Of a stretch of DNA of 60,014 bases, positions 26,400 through 33,712 are shown piece by piece. Below the pieces are notes generated by a model, which saw nothing but the letters and a program-made list of their open reading frames with translations, was not told where the DNA came from and did no database searches. This DNA is from Bordetella petrii (lineage in GTDB: Bacteria > Pseudomonadota > Gammaproteobacteria > Burkholderiales > Burkholderiaceae_B). How positions within the stretch are numbered: position 1 is the first letter of the stretch; every line of letters begins with the position of its first letter. The position numbers and the translations under genes are program-made. The stretch covers positions 1 to 60,014 of the forward strand of contig WMBV01000009.1 of NCBI GenBank assembly GCA_017745595.1, read 5' to 3'.

Positions 26400-27653
26400 T
26401 TAACGGCGTTCGTAGATGGCTACGGCACAGATAGCCTCTTCCAGGCCGATGATCCCGCCGCCGTTTTGCTGCAGTCCGATGCGCGCGTTCCGCACTTGGC
26501 GCTCGCCGGCTTCTCCGCGCAGTTGCGCCACCAGTTCGTGGCACATCGACAGGCCCGTGGCGCCGATGGGATGGCCCTTGGAAACCAGCCCTCCGGATGC
26601 GTTGATGGCGATCTTGCCATCGATGGCCGTTGCGCCGGATGCGGCCAAGGGCCCACCCTGTCCTTCGGGACAGAAGCGCATCATCTCGGTCTGGTAGATC
26701 TCGCAGAATGAGGTGGCGTCGTGCACTTCGGCGAGATCAATCTGTTCTGGCGCAAGGTCCGCCATGGCATAGGCGCGGTCGGCGGCGGCTCGCGACAATC
26801 CAGGCTCTTGCTCGCCGCGGAATTTTCCGCCAGAAAGCGCAAGCGCCCGGATCCGCACGGCGCGCTCGCGAATGCGCGCCGGCAGCTTGGCCAAGTGCCG
26901 TTCCGAGCACAACACCGCGGCGGCGGCGCCATCGCCCACAGGCGCGCACATGGCCCGGGTCAACGGGCCGGCGACCACCCGATCCGCGATCACCTGCTGC
27001 GGCGTCATCGTGAATCGGTACTGTGCCAGGGGATTGAGGCTACCGTTGGCATGGCTCTTGGAGCATGCTGCCGCGATCTGCTCGCGCGTGGTGCCATACT
27101 GTTTCATGTGCAGTCGGGCCTGGATGGCGTAAGTATCCATCGCCACAGAGCGATCTGGCGACGGAACGAACGGATGGCCCAGGCGCTCGCCAATTTCCTT
27201 ATAGTGATTCGTCCATTCCTGAGGATCGAGCTGGTCGGCTCCCTTGCCGAATTCAGGAAGCATCGCTGCGGGATTGGCGGCGTCGTAGAGCTTTTCCACC
27301 CCTACGGCGATGGTGATATCGGCATCACCGGCGCGAATTTCTTTGTACGCGCCCGACAAGGCAAGACTGCCTGTCGCACATGCCCCTTCAACATTGATGA
27401 CGGGAGCGCGGTCGCGGAACAGCCCTTCGCGCACGAGCGGGATAAAAGAGATATTGCCGCGCACCAGAGGTTGGCCCCAATAATGCATGACACAATTGCC
27501 GAACCACGCAGCCTCGACGGCTTGCGGATCGTCCAGGCCCGCATCCTGTATTGCACCCAGATATGCTTCCCGCGTCAGATCCTTGAATCCCTTTTCCGGC
27601 CAGCGGCGAAAAGGAGTCGAGAAGGTTCCGATAACGTAGACCGGCTCCGTCAT
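26400..27653 (-). CDS. Thiolase family protein (acetyl-CoA acetyltransferase-like)
   Basis: 417 residues from ATG 27653 with a GGAG site six bases upstream; a TTG at 27665 lacks one. The nucleophilic cysteine is present in EGACATGS at about residue 92, and the C-terminal NASGGLVSKGHPIGATG carries the catalytic histidine. A late CAVAIYE ends the fold. It therefore looks catalytically intact, unlike the thiolase-like protein at 662-1834. No DUF35 partner is adjacent. It probably cleaves a 3-ketoacyl-CoA at the end of the pathway started by the ligase. It is divergent from the FAH-family gene and shares the dyad-containing gap. Confidence 0.9.
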   Translation of the reverse strand: MTEPVYVIGTFSTPFRRWPEKGFKDLTREAYLGAIQDAGLDDPQAVEAAWFGNCVMHYWGQPLVRGNISFIPLVREGLFRDRAPVINVEGACATGSLALSGAYKEIRAGDADITIAVGVEKLYDAANPAAMLPEFGKGADQLDPQEWTNHYKEIGERLGHPFVPSPDRSVAMDTYAIQARLHMKQYGTTREQIAAACSKSHANGSLNPLAQYRFTMTPQQVIADRVVAGPLTRAMCAPVGDGAAAAVLCSERHLAKLPARIRERAVRIRALALSGGKFRGEQEPGLSRAAADRAYAMADLAPEQIDLAEVHDATSFCEIYQTEMMRFCPEGQGGPLAASGATAIDGKIAINASGGLVSKGHPIGATGLSMCHELVAQLRGEAGERQVRNARIGLQQNGGGIIGLEEAICAVAIYERR

Positions 27654-27674
27654 GGTGCGCTCCAAAAAAAATAG

Positions 27675-27707
27675 TACAGGTTTGTTGTATGGTACAGGTT
27701 AGCTGTG
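27675..27707. promoter_or_regulatory. Tandem dyad operators between thiolase and FAH-family genes
   Basis: Two copies of the cluster dyad lie 18 bases apart centre to centre: 27675-27689 (TACA-N7-TGTA, perfect) and 27693-27707 (TACA-N7-TGTG). Both share the half-site TACAGGTT. The gap between the divergent genes is only 89 bases, so a bound regulator would cover both promoters. The 18-base spacing puts the two sites on nearly the same face of the helix. Confidence 0.6.
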
Positions 27708-27742
27708 TAGCATAGCAACTGATCAATCGACGCGTGGACGCT

Positions 27743-28729
27743 ATGAAACTTTGTACTTTCATGTTGAGAACGCCCTTGGGTGACATTCCGCGTGTTGGCG
27801 TCGTTCACGAGGACGTGATCGTAGACGCGGCAGCCGCACGTACTGCGTTTCTGGAACGCAACTTGTCTTCAGACGCTGCACAGCGCGTGGGCGAGGCGCA
27901 AGTTGCGCCTGACATGGTGGCGTTGATCGGATCCGGCTCCCTTGCGCTCGAATGGGCGAATGAGGCGGTGGAGCACGTCACCGCGAATGGCCAGGAACAG
28001 ACCAGCCGGGGCGTAACGATCATGCACAACGCGAGCGCTGTGCGCCTGTTGGCGCCTGTCCCCCGGCCGCCTGGCATCGCCTGCTTCGTCACCTGGTCGG
28101 CGCATATCGAAGATAGTCGCGACAAGGGTTTCGCCATGCTGAACTTCCCCGACAAAGATGGGGACATGCGCGCGTACTACAAAGCCAATCCGGATGCTGT
28201 CGAAGGCCCTGGAACGACGGTAGCTCGTCCTGGCTACGCGGATGCGACAGATGTCGAATGCGAAATGGCGGCGGTGATAGGCGTCGGCGGACGCGATCTG
28301 GACCTGACCCAGGCCGTGGCCTCTATCGTCGGCTACACGATCTTCAACGACATCAGCTATCGCGACATCCAGCGCAAGGAAATGGCGTTTGGATTGGGGC
28401 CCACCAAAGGCAAGGACGCCGACCACAGCAATGTGCTGGGGCCGTGGCTGGTCACTGCGGACGAGCTAGGAGATCCGCATGCGCTGGGAATGGAGTTTCG
28501 CGTCAACGGCACCACCATCGGCAGCTATAACACCTCAAAAATGGCATGGAGCTTTGCCGATCTTGTGTCATACCTATCGCGGGCACAGACGCTTAAGGCA
28601 GGCCAAATTCTGACCAGCGGTGCTTTTCCAGGAGGCTGCGGCCTCGACGCGGGCCTGGCCATCAAGAGCGGCGATATCATTGAAATGGGCATCGACGGGC
28701 TTGGCGTGCTGACCACAACTATCGGCTGA
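27743..28729 (+). CDS. Fumarylacetoacetate hydrolase-family protein
   Basis: 328 residues from ATG 27743 (an in-frame GTG at 27734 is less likely). The C-terminal FAH domain has the metal-binding acidic pair in DVECEMAAVIG, then YTIFNDISYRD, a KGKDADHSNVLGPWL segment and the GxPxG-like GAFPGGCGLD. Members hydrolyse C-C bonds of 1,3-diketo acids, decarboxylate oxaloacetate-like acids, or hydrate 2-oxo-enoates. It is cotranscribed with a cupin gene 21 bases downstream. In this cluster it may process the ring-cleavage-like or diketo intermediate, but the substrate is not known. Confidence 0.85.
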   Translation: MKLCTFMLRTPLGDIPRVGVVHEDVIVDAAAARTAFLERNLSSDAAQRVGEAQVAPDMVALIGSGSLALEWANEAVEHVTANGQEQTSRGVTIMHNASAVRLLAPVPRPPGIACFVTWSAHIEDSRDKGFAMLNFPDKDGDMRAYYKANPDAVEGPGTTVARPGYADATDVECEMAAVIGVGGRDLDLTQAVASIVGYTIFNDISYRDIQRKEMAFGLGPTKGKDADHSNVLGPWLVTADELGDPHALGMEFRVNGTTIGSYNTSKMAWSFADLVSYLSRAQTLKAGQILTSGAFPGGCGLDAGLAIKSGDIIEMGIDGLGVLTTTIG

Positions 28730-28750
28730 ACATTCCCGGGAGACACGGCA

Positions 28751-29410
28751 ATGGCCTTGGTGATTGGAACAGTCAAGCAGGCAGTGGATGCAGGGCGAAG
28801 GCGCAGCTTCGAAGAAGGGCCATTTCGTGGTGTTGCTGACTACTTGTTTGAAACCCCGCCAGAGCACGAGCCTGGCCCCCAGGCGCTGATTGCACGGCAG
28901 GCGCGCGGATGGACATTGCCCGTCCACTTCCACATGCAGCATCAATTCCAGGTAGTGCTGCGCGGCCAGGGCACGCTTGGAAAACATCTGCTTGCGCCAG
29001 GCAGCGTGCACTACGCATCGCCGCAGTCGGCGTACGGACCCATTGTTGCCGGCGACGATGGCCTGGATTACTTTACCCTGCGGGTGTTGACCGACAAAGG
29101 CGCATGGTATATGCCCGAGTCCCGCAAATTCATGAAGATGGGGATGTTCAAGGAACAGAAGGCAGGCGCGGCATTGCGTGCGGCCGCCGCTCAGGGGTGG
29201 CATGTGCTGATTCCTCACAGGAACGATGGCCTTGGCGCATGGGCATGGGTAGGCGAGCCTGGCATCAAGCACGCGCTCGCCGAGCCAATAAGTCAATCCG
29301 GGCGCTTCTATGTGGCAGTGCGCGGAAGTTATTCGCTCGGTGACCGCCGCTCCATTTTGCGCAGGCAACAAAAAACCCGCGCCTCATTAAGAGATTCGCG
29401 GGTTTCATAG
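28751..29410 (+). CDS. Cupin-like protein with unusual C-terminal end
   Basis: 219 residues. A single cupin barrel is suggested by the VHFHMQHQFQVVLRG segment (histidine-rich metal site) and by GSVHYASPQSAYGPI. Cupins in such clusters may be isomerases, dioxygenases or sensors; I cannot assign a reaction. The oddity is the end: the last ~14 codons run through a hairpin identical in layout to the tRNA-Leu terminator, and the stop lies just past it. The gene therefore probably lost its native 3' end in a recombination at the tRNA-associated junction. The domain itself seems complete. Confidence 0.65.
   Translation: MALVIGTVKQAVDAGRRRSFEEGPFRGVADYLFETPPEHEPGPQALIARQARGWTLPVHFHMQHQFQVVLRGQGTLGKHLLAPGSVHYASPQSAYGPIVAGDDGLDYFTLRVLTDKGAWYMPESRKFMKMGMFKEQKAGAALRAAAAQGWHVLIPHRNDGLGAWAWVGEPGIKHALAEPISQSGRFYVAVRGSYSLGDRRSILRRQQKTRASLRDSRVS
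29373..29405 (-). terminator. Displaced copy of the tRNA-Leu terminator
   Basis: A nine-base stem (29373-29381 with 29397-29405, AAACCCGCG/CGCGGGTTT) is followed on the minus strand by a T-rich tract. It is nearly the same as the hairpin at 33385-33413 beside tRNA-Leu(GAG), including the loop. It lies on the far side of the island and overlaps the 3' end of the cupin gene. It is most simply the original chromosomal tRNA terminator separated from its tRNA by the insertion. Confidence 0.75.
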
Positions 29411-29438
29411 ATTTCAGGCCCTACCTGAAATTAATTCT

Positions 29439-29461
29439 TGGTGCGACGGCGAGACTCGAAC
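29439..29461 (-). repeat. att-like core: detached 3' end of tRNA-Leu(GAG)
   Basis: This 23-base stretch matches the 3' end of the tRNA-Leu gene at 33450-33473 except for one missing base (TGGTGCGACGG against TGGTGCCGACGG). It is followed by unrelated sequence. A duplicated tRNA 3' end at the distal end of an insertion is the standard trace of site-specific integration by a tyrosine recombinase. Confidence 0.8.
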
Positions 29462-29491
29462 ACCATAGATAACTATCGACAATGAATTAAT

Positions 29492-29520
29492 AAAAGTACC
29501 CAAAAAGGTACCCAAAAACC
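29492..29520. repeat. Tandem GTACCCAAAAA motif near the island end
   Basis: Two adjacent copies of GTACCCAAAAA lie 31 bases inside the left att-like core. A single copy with the same flank occurs at 33326-33341 near the other end. Such repeats close to att cores often bind the integrase arm domain or excisionase. This role is inferred from position. Confidence 0.5.
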
Positions 29521-29609
29521 GCTTGCCGTTTAACTTCAAGCATCATGGCTGGGTAGCCGATAAGAAAGCTCTGCTAATCCCTAAAAGAAGCCCTGAAGAG
29601 ATGCCAAGT

Positions 29610-31160
29610 CTAAGACCTCTTTCTGGCAATTCGATACGTTGCCTTTGGATCTCGCACGTAATTCCCCGGTTCGAAAACGAGCAATCCTTTTTTTGTCAAA
29701 CGTTCCAGATCTTTCTTGCTTGTCTGCCACATACGCCCCGTAATTCGCTGCGCTTCGGACACGTGGATTGTTTCGTTGTGATAAACATAAGTGGCTATAG
29801 CAACTTCATGTTCTGCTAAGTCTCTCCACACATCTACACCATAAAAAGTCGCAACGTCTCGGTCCGTAGTTCGCTTCCTGCTTTCGTGATCTGCACGATT
29901 TCTTAAAGTGACCTTTACGACGACCCCGTGCAGTGCCTCTTGGCGAAATACAGGATCAGGAAGTTCAAACTGCTGCATACTTTCGCGAATACGCCTTGTT
30001 CCCTCACGCGCCATTTGAACGTATCCCAAGTATCGCAAGGCATCCATTAAATGATGATTTCTCGCGGCACGCGTATAGTAAATAGTCTGTTCGTTCACCG
30101 GCGGGACAAACCCGCCAGGGCTCTCTACTTCTAAGCGGTCTGGAAATATCTTGACTGTGATTTCGGTGCCGCTAAAGTTATAAGAGCGGTGAACGCATGC
30201 GTTGACAATAGCCTCGAACCACGCCCAACGCGGATATTCCGGAGTGGTAACGAACTTCCCTTCTTTGTTCAACCAAGTAACGTCATAAATCCAATCAGAA
30301 ATCAACCGAGAAGATTCAGAAATTATTCGAACGACGTTGCCCTCTATAAAGCGGTCTTGTAATGGTGAATAGGTTTCTCCGGATCCCTCGCTCGTGCTGC
30401 CAAACCGCTGCACTCTCAGTCGACAACCTGGAATGGTTCGGCGTGGCGAGTTCGCGGCAAGTAGTACAAGTGCGTTCAGTGGAACGAAACCGTCTCCTTC
30501 TCGCTGTAGCAGCATACGATCAAGCAAAACCTCTTCGTCTGTCCACCTTGGCCGATCATCTCGTTCGCGAAATTTGGCACAGAAATCCTTGATCAAAGAA
30601 GTGTCAAAGTCATCGGGGTACTTGTATACAGTTGCAGGCTCTTGCTCAAATGACAATTCTTGCCGCGTAGATCTGAAGTCCCTTTTCTCCTCATCGCTCA
30701 TGCACCGCTTCTGGTCGCCATAACGAATCCATGCCTCTCCTTTACTAGTCTCGACCAACTTCCCAATATAGGGAACATAAATCGCAATGCAAAAGTCTGG
30801 CTTACCATCTACTGCGACGGCGATACGCTTAAATTCCGGCCTCGCTTGGGGACAATGGTCAAGATGGCATTGCTCGATCTCGTTGATCTGCTTTATGCTC
30901 AGTTGCGCGCATCCGGTCACCTTTCCTTTGTCTTCTATACCAAAGACAATTAGCCCGCCATCCGGTGTATTTGAAAAGGTACTCAAATACTTCGCAAGAT
31001 CATCCAGATGAATCTTGCGAGCACTCTTGCGTTCAAGGCGCCGATCCTCCAGGAAATACGGTAGCCGGTCAGCATCCAGATGCACCCAGATATCGCGCGG
31101 GGTCCATAACGCAGTGATATCTGATTGGTCTACAGATTCGAATAGTGAATACTGGGTCAT
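29610..31160 (-). CDS. AlbA_2/Schlafen-domain ATP-binding transcriptional regulator-like protein
   Basis: 516 residues from ATG 31160 (MTQYSLFESV). The N-terminal part (about 20-150), with LERKSARKIHLDDLAKYLSTF and FSNTPDGGLIVFGIEDKG, is the AlbA_2 domain found in Schlafen-like and putative DNA-binding proteins. The middle (about 290-410), with RWAWFEAIVNACVHRSYNF and RLEVESPGGF, is the HATPase_c_4 (RecG-like C-terminal) domain. The tail looks like a winged helix. Such proteins occur on mobile islands and near defence genes; no biochemical role is agreed. An 18-base palindrome lies 24 bases upstream of the start, suggesting autoregulation. Codon use is AT-richer than the chromosome. Confidence 0.85.
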   Translation of the reverse strand: MTQYSLFESVDQSDITALWTPRDIWVHLDADRLPYFLEDRRLERKSARKIHLDDLAKYLSTFSNTPDGGLIVFGIEDKGKVTGCAQLSIKQINEIEQCHLDHCPQARPEFKRIAVAVDGKPDFCIAIYVPYIGKLVETSKGEAWIRYGDQKRCMSDEEKRDFRSTRQELSFEQEPATVYKYPDDFDTSLIKDFCAKFRERDDRPRWTDEEVLLDRMLLQREGDGFVPLNALVLLAANSPRRTIPGCRLRVQRFGSTSEGSGETYSPLQDRFIEGNVVRIISESSRLISDWIYDVTWLNKEGKFVTTPEYPRWAWFEAIVNACVHRSYNFSGTEITVKIFPDRLEVESPGGFVPPVNEQTIYYTRAARNHHLMDALRYLGYVQMAREGTRRIRESMQQFELPDPVFRQEALHGVVVKVTLRNRADHESRKRTTDRDVATFYGVDVWRDLAEHEVAIATYVYHNETIHVSEAQRITGRMWQTSKKDLERLTKKGLLVFEPGNYVRDPKATYRIARKRS

Positions 31161-31183
31161 TTTTCTACATATGGTATGTCGAG

Positions 31184-31201
31184 ATAGTGTAGACACACTA
31201 T
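31184..31201. promoter_or_regulatory. Perfect palindrome upstream of the AlbA_2 gene
   Basis: Two perfect seven-base arms, ATAGTGT and ACACTAT, are separated by four bases. The palindrome lies 24 bases before the ATG of the AlbA_2 regulator-like gene, within the promoter-proximal AT-rich zone. An operator for an autoregulator is the simplest reading; the short loop makes an RNA terminator unlikely, and no T-tract follows. Confidence 0.6.
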
Positions 31202-31293
31202 ATGTTGTGGTTGCGTAATCGTCATTCCTGCAAAAATATGGGGCCACATCCAGCTAGGTTGCCTAGCCCTGAAGTCTAGCATTGCCCCTTCAA

Positions 31294-31686
31294 CTAATGG
31301 CTTAGTCCGGCGCTCTTAGGCCACCCTTCCCTAGCTAACCGCTGCATCTCAGGAGACAACCTTGGCATCAACAGCGACTGACCGTAGATACGCGTGCCGG
31401 CTCGATACAGCAGCCTCGCATACTCGACCTGATGGCCGTCAGTAGTAGTGAGCTTGTGAGCTGAGGCTCGGATAAGGTCCATGGCTTCTCCCGGGGAAAG
31501 GGCTGAGGGTGCCGCAGCGGCGGCATTTACCAGCCATTCGAGCACCGGCACCGCGCAGTGTTCTGCGTTTTGCAATCGGTATGTACACCCCAGCCTACGA
31601 AAGGCCGGTTTGCTTGTGGGCGGCACACCGATCGTCCCAGCGCAGGCGTTACTCAGCTGGAGCAGGAATTGGCAAGGTATAGCCAA
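31294..31686 (-). CDS. Hypothetical island protein
   Basis: 130 residues from a TTG at 31686, overlapping the 3' end of the upstream gene by 38 bases in another frame, which suggests translational coupling. The sequence is soluble with a helical, alanine-rich middle (VLEWLVNAAAAAPSALS) and a basic C-terminus. I recognise no domain. The start is uncertain; a shorter protein beginning inside the overlap is possible. It lies between the unknown gene at 31649-32335 and the AlbA_2 gene, all on the same strand. Confidence 0.5.
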   Translation of the reverse strand: MAIPCQFLLQLSNACAGTIGVPPTSKPAFRRLGCTYRLQNAEHCAVPVLEWLVNAAAAAPSALSPGEAMDLIRASAHKLTTTDGHQVEYARLLYRAGTRIYGQSLLMPRLSPEMQRLAREGWPKSAGLSH

Positions 31687-32335
31687 GGTCCAGTTCCATC
31701 TGAACCCACCTGCGCACCTGCCGAAACGCGCGCCAAGACTTCGGATTCTTTGCCGATTCGGTGGCCAGGCCGGCGCCCGGAAGAGGCAACTGCTGTTGCA
31801 CCATGGCCAGCGCCTCGTTGTACCGAAAGTAGCAGTAGGACGGCGATATCAGGAGGTGCCCTGCCACTTCCCACATCTTATTGTCGAACCGCCGCAGCAG
31901 ATGGACATAAGCGCCTGCTCGTGACTCGTGTGGCTCATGCTCGCGCGGTTCGTCAGTGGCTTCCTCTGCGGCTATCAGGTGCTGCAGCGGGTCGCAGAAA
32001 TCGCTGGCGGCCAACTTGCGCATCGCCGGATGATCATCAACGGCAATGTCTTCTCCGTCGAATTGCCTGTCCAGTTTCAGCGCGCTTCGCACCGTCTTGT
32101 CGGCGTACTTCACCAACTCGTTGTATAGAAATGCGGCCAAGCGATCCTGAAAGAATGGATCATCAAAGTCGAGATCCACTCCCAGCTTCTCAGCCACCTT
32201 GGGCGCCATCAACCAGGCTTCGCCTTCGATATCGTCAGGTGTGTACTCGTCATCCGTTGCCCCAGCGATCGCCTTGAATCTGGGCCGATATGCCTTGACG
32301 AAACGCTGGAATGACTCAAAGTCGTCCCCCGTCAC
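31649..32335 (-). CDS. Island protein of unknown function, faintly sigma-factor-like N-terminus
   Basis: 228 residues from GTG 32335, with a GGGAG site about seven bases upstream. The protein is acidic and mostly helical. The N-terminal stretch FVKAYRPRFKAIAG followed by YTPDDIEGEAWLMA has the spacing and feel of sigma-70 region 2 (DL/DI-QE-x-WL). A later PSYCYFRYNEALAM could be a helix-turn-helix-like segment, but the match is weak. It heads a three-gene minus-strand run with the 130-residue protein and the AlbA_2 gene. The coding call is good; the function is open. Confidence 0.65.
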   Translation of the reverse strand: MTGDDFESFQRFVKAYRPRFKAIAGATDDEYTPDDIEGEAWLMAPKVAEKLGVDLDFDDPFFQDRLAAFLYNELVKYADKTVRSALKLDRQFDGEDIAVDDHPAMRKLAASDFCDPLQHLIAAEEATDEPREHEPHESRAGAYVHLLRRFDNKMWEVAGHLLISPSYCYFRYNEALAMVQQQLPLPGAGLATESAKNPKSWRAFRQVRRWVQMELDLGYTLPIPAPAE

Positions 32336-32461
32336 CGCTGTCTCCCTTACACCTGGGCAGTCGGCAGCCTATGGCCGAGAGGCATAGATACGCAATAATC
32401 TCTGGGTAAATTACCTTTTCAGACTACAGCAGAACGAAACCACCACCGGGTACCTGCCATC

Positions 32462-32965
32462 ATGAGAAAAAGCATAAGAAAGCTGGTGAAACTCGCATGC
32501 GCTGCCGGAACCGCTTGCATCGCGAACTCCGCCTATAGCGCACAGTTCTCTGTCTCTTGCCAGTTCGACACAACAGGGAAAAACATATCGGATCCTGTGG
32601 CGCTGGAATGGGCGACTGCTCATTCACTTGCACAGATGCAGTGGATTTTTGAAACAGACCCACTGCGCATCATCGACGGACCTGGCGCCCTGGTGAAGAG
32701 AATAGGAGCGACCGATAGCGACCCACTGGTACCGGACGTTTTCTGGAAGGTCCCTACGCTGAAGGATGGTCGTCGGCACATCGAAATCGACTTCCGCCCG
32801 CATGCCCGCCCCTTGAACCGCCGACTGCAGTTGAACGTCAAGATTGATCGGTTTTCTGGTCAGGCGTCGCGCTTCCTTGAAATGGCCAGGAAGCCGGACG
32901 GGACGGATCGGTATGTTTACTGGATTCAGAACGGCGATTGCGAGATCGAGCAGCGCCGGATGTAG
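32462..32965 (+). CDS. Secreted or periplasmic hypothetical protein
   Basis: 167 residues. A clear signal peptide (MRKSIRKLVKLACAAGTAC..., cleavage after SAYSA) leads to a mature domain of about 140 residues with two cysteines (CQFD near the new N-terminus and CEIE near the C-terminus) that could form one disulfide. The pattern looks beta-rich (RLQLNVKIDRFSGQASRFLE). No family is recognised. It is divergent from the other island genes, so it has its own promoter in the ~125-base gap. Confidence 0.65.
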   Translation: MRKSIRKLVKLACAAGTACIANSAYSAQFSVSCQFDTTGKNISDPVALEWATAHSLAQMQWIFETDPLRIIDGPGALVKRIGATDSDPLVPDVFWKVPTLKDGRRHIEIDFRPHARPLNRRLQLNVKIDRFSGQASRFLEMARKPDGTDRYVYWIQNGDCEIEQRRM

Positions 32966-33449
32966 CCGGCCTTCCTTGAACTCGAGCTATCCGACGCTTC
33001 GCAGGCAGCCGGGGAACGAACATCCTGGACAACCGGATAACGGCGACCCAAAGGGCAATTATCGTCTCGCCGTCCTGGTGCCGCGGCTCGCTGCCGTCTA
33101 TCCAACCCTGGATGGTTGAGCGAGGTATCGAACCAGCCACTGCTTGCCGCCGCCGGGCAGCACCAGCAGGAACAGCGCATTGCCGCTCTGGCCAGCGTGT
33201 ACGGATCCGCCTTCGGCTGGGCCTTTTCTACGGCCACGGCGGCCAGTTGTTTGGCACCTCTCGACATCGATGGCGGATTGGTACTTTTGAGGTCCTCAAG
33301 TGAGCCCGATTTAGTTACTTAGCAGAAAAGTACCCAAAACCGTCGATTCACTGATACGACGGCAGACTCACACACAACAAAAAAACCCGCGCCTCACTAA
33401 GAGATACGCGGGTCTGATGTGCTTGCGTGTACTGCCTGATGCTGCATTC
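32966..33449. other. Island right end: decayed sequence with a degenerate att core
   Basis: No intact gene. A minus-strand frame beginning at 33140 encodes SIPRSTIQGWIDGSEPRHQD, which reads like a small phage-type DNA-binding protein, but it has no proper start and runs into the opposite-strand gene at 32965, so it is at most a fragment. At 33356-33373 there is a degenerate third copy of the tRNA-Leu 3' end (CGACGGCAGACTCACAC), suggesting more than one integration event. The tRNA-Leu terminator follows at 33385. Confidence 0.5.
33381..33413 (-). terminator. Terminator of tRNA-Leu(GAG)
   Basis: A seven-base stem ACCCGCG (33385-33391) with CGCGGGT (33407-33413), followed on the minus strand by a run of seven Ts, lies 36 bases after the tRNA 3' end. 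It is the better-conserved partner of the hairpin at 29373-29405. Confidence 0.8.
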
Positions 33450-33534
33450 TGGTGCCGACGGCGAGACTCGAACTCGCACAGCTTTCGCCACTACCCCCTC
33501 AAGATAGCGTGTCTACCAATTCCACCACGTCGGC
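33450..33534 (-). tRNA. tRNA-Leu (anticodon GAG)
   Basis: An 85-base cloverleaf on the minus strand with acceptor stem GCCGACG/CGTCGGC, encoded CCA, a long variable arm typical of leucine tRNAs and the T-loop GTTCGAGTC. The anticodon loop TTGAGGG gives GAG, reading CUC/CUU. The 3' end is the integration target of the adjacent island and remains intact. In related genomes it follows tpiA-secG; here a plus-strand HAD gene lies between. Confidence 0.95.
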
Positions 33535-33712
33535 CGGGTGTGTCAGGCGCGCCGAACGCGCCTTGCTTGCGCGAGCCGCCTAGTATTTCGGGCTGCCCAG
33601 CAAAGTCCGGTATTCTATCACGTTTGCCCGGCGTCACTACCCGCCTACAGCTCAAGACCGGCCGCCCGAGTCGCTACACTGGCTGGTCTGTCACTTTTTG
33701 CAGACACACTCC

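Larger units (their letters stand above)
29439..33473. mobile_element. Small genomic island in tRNA-Leu(GAG)
   Basis: About 4.0 kb bounded by direct repeats of the tRNA-Leu 3' end. By eye it is clearly richer in AT than the flanking chromosome, especially across the AlbA_2 gene. It carries four genes, none of them an integrase, transposase or recognisable phage gene. Both ends also share the AAAAGTACCCAAAA motif (29492-29520, where it is tandem, and 33326-33339), possibly recombinase arm sites. It is probably a remnant of a larger integrative element or a satellite that uses a recombinase supplied in trans. Confidence 0.7.

Noticed and set aside
32838-33140. Small DNA-binding protein on the minus strand at the island end
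   Set aside because: A suggestive SIPRSTIQGW segment exists, but there is no intact gene around it and it overlaps the well-supported secreted protein gene.
29439-33473. Integrase gene on the island
   Set aside because: I looked for tyrosine-recombinase motifs (R...HxxR...Y) in all frames of the island and saw none; the large minus-strand gene is an AlbA_2/ATPase-type protein.
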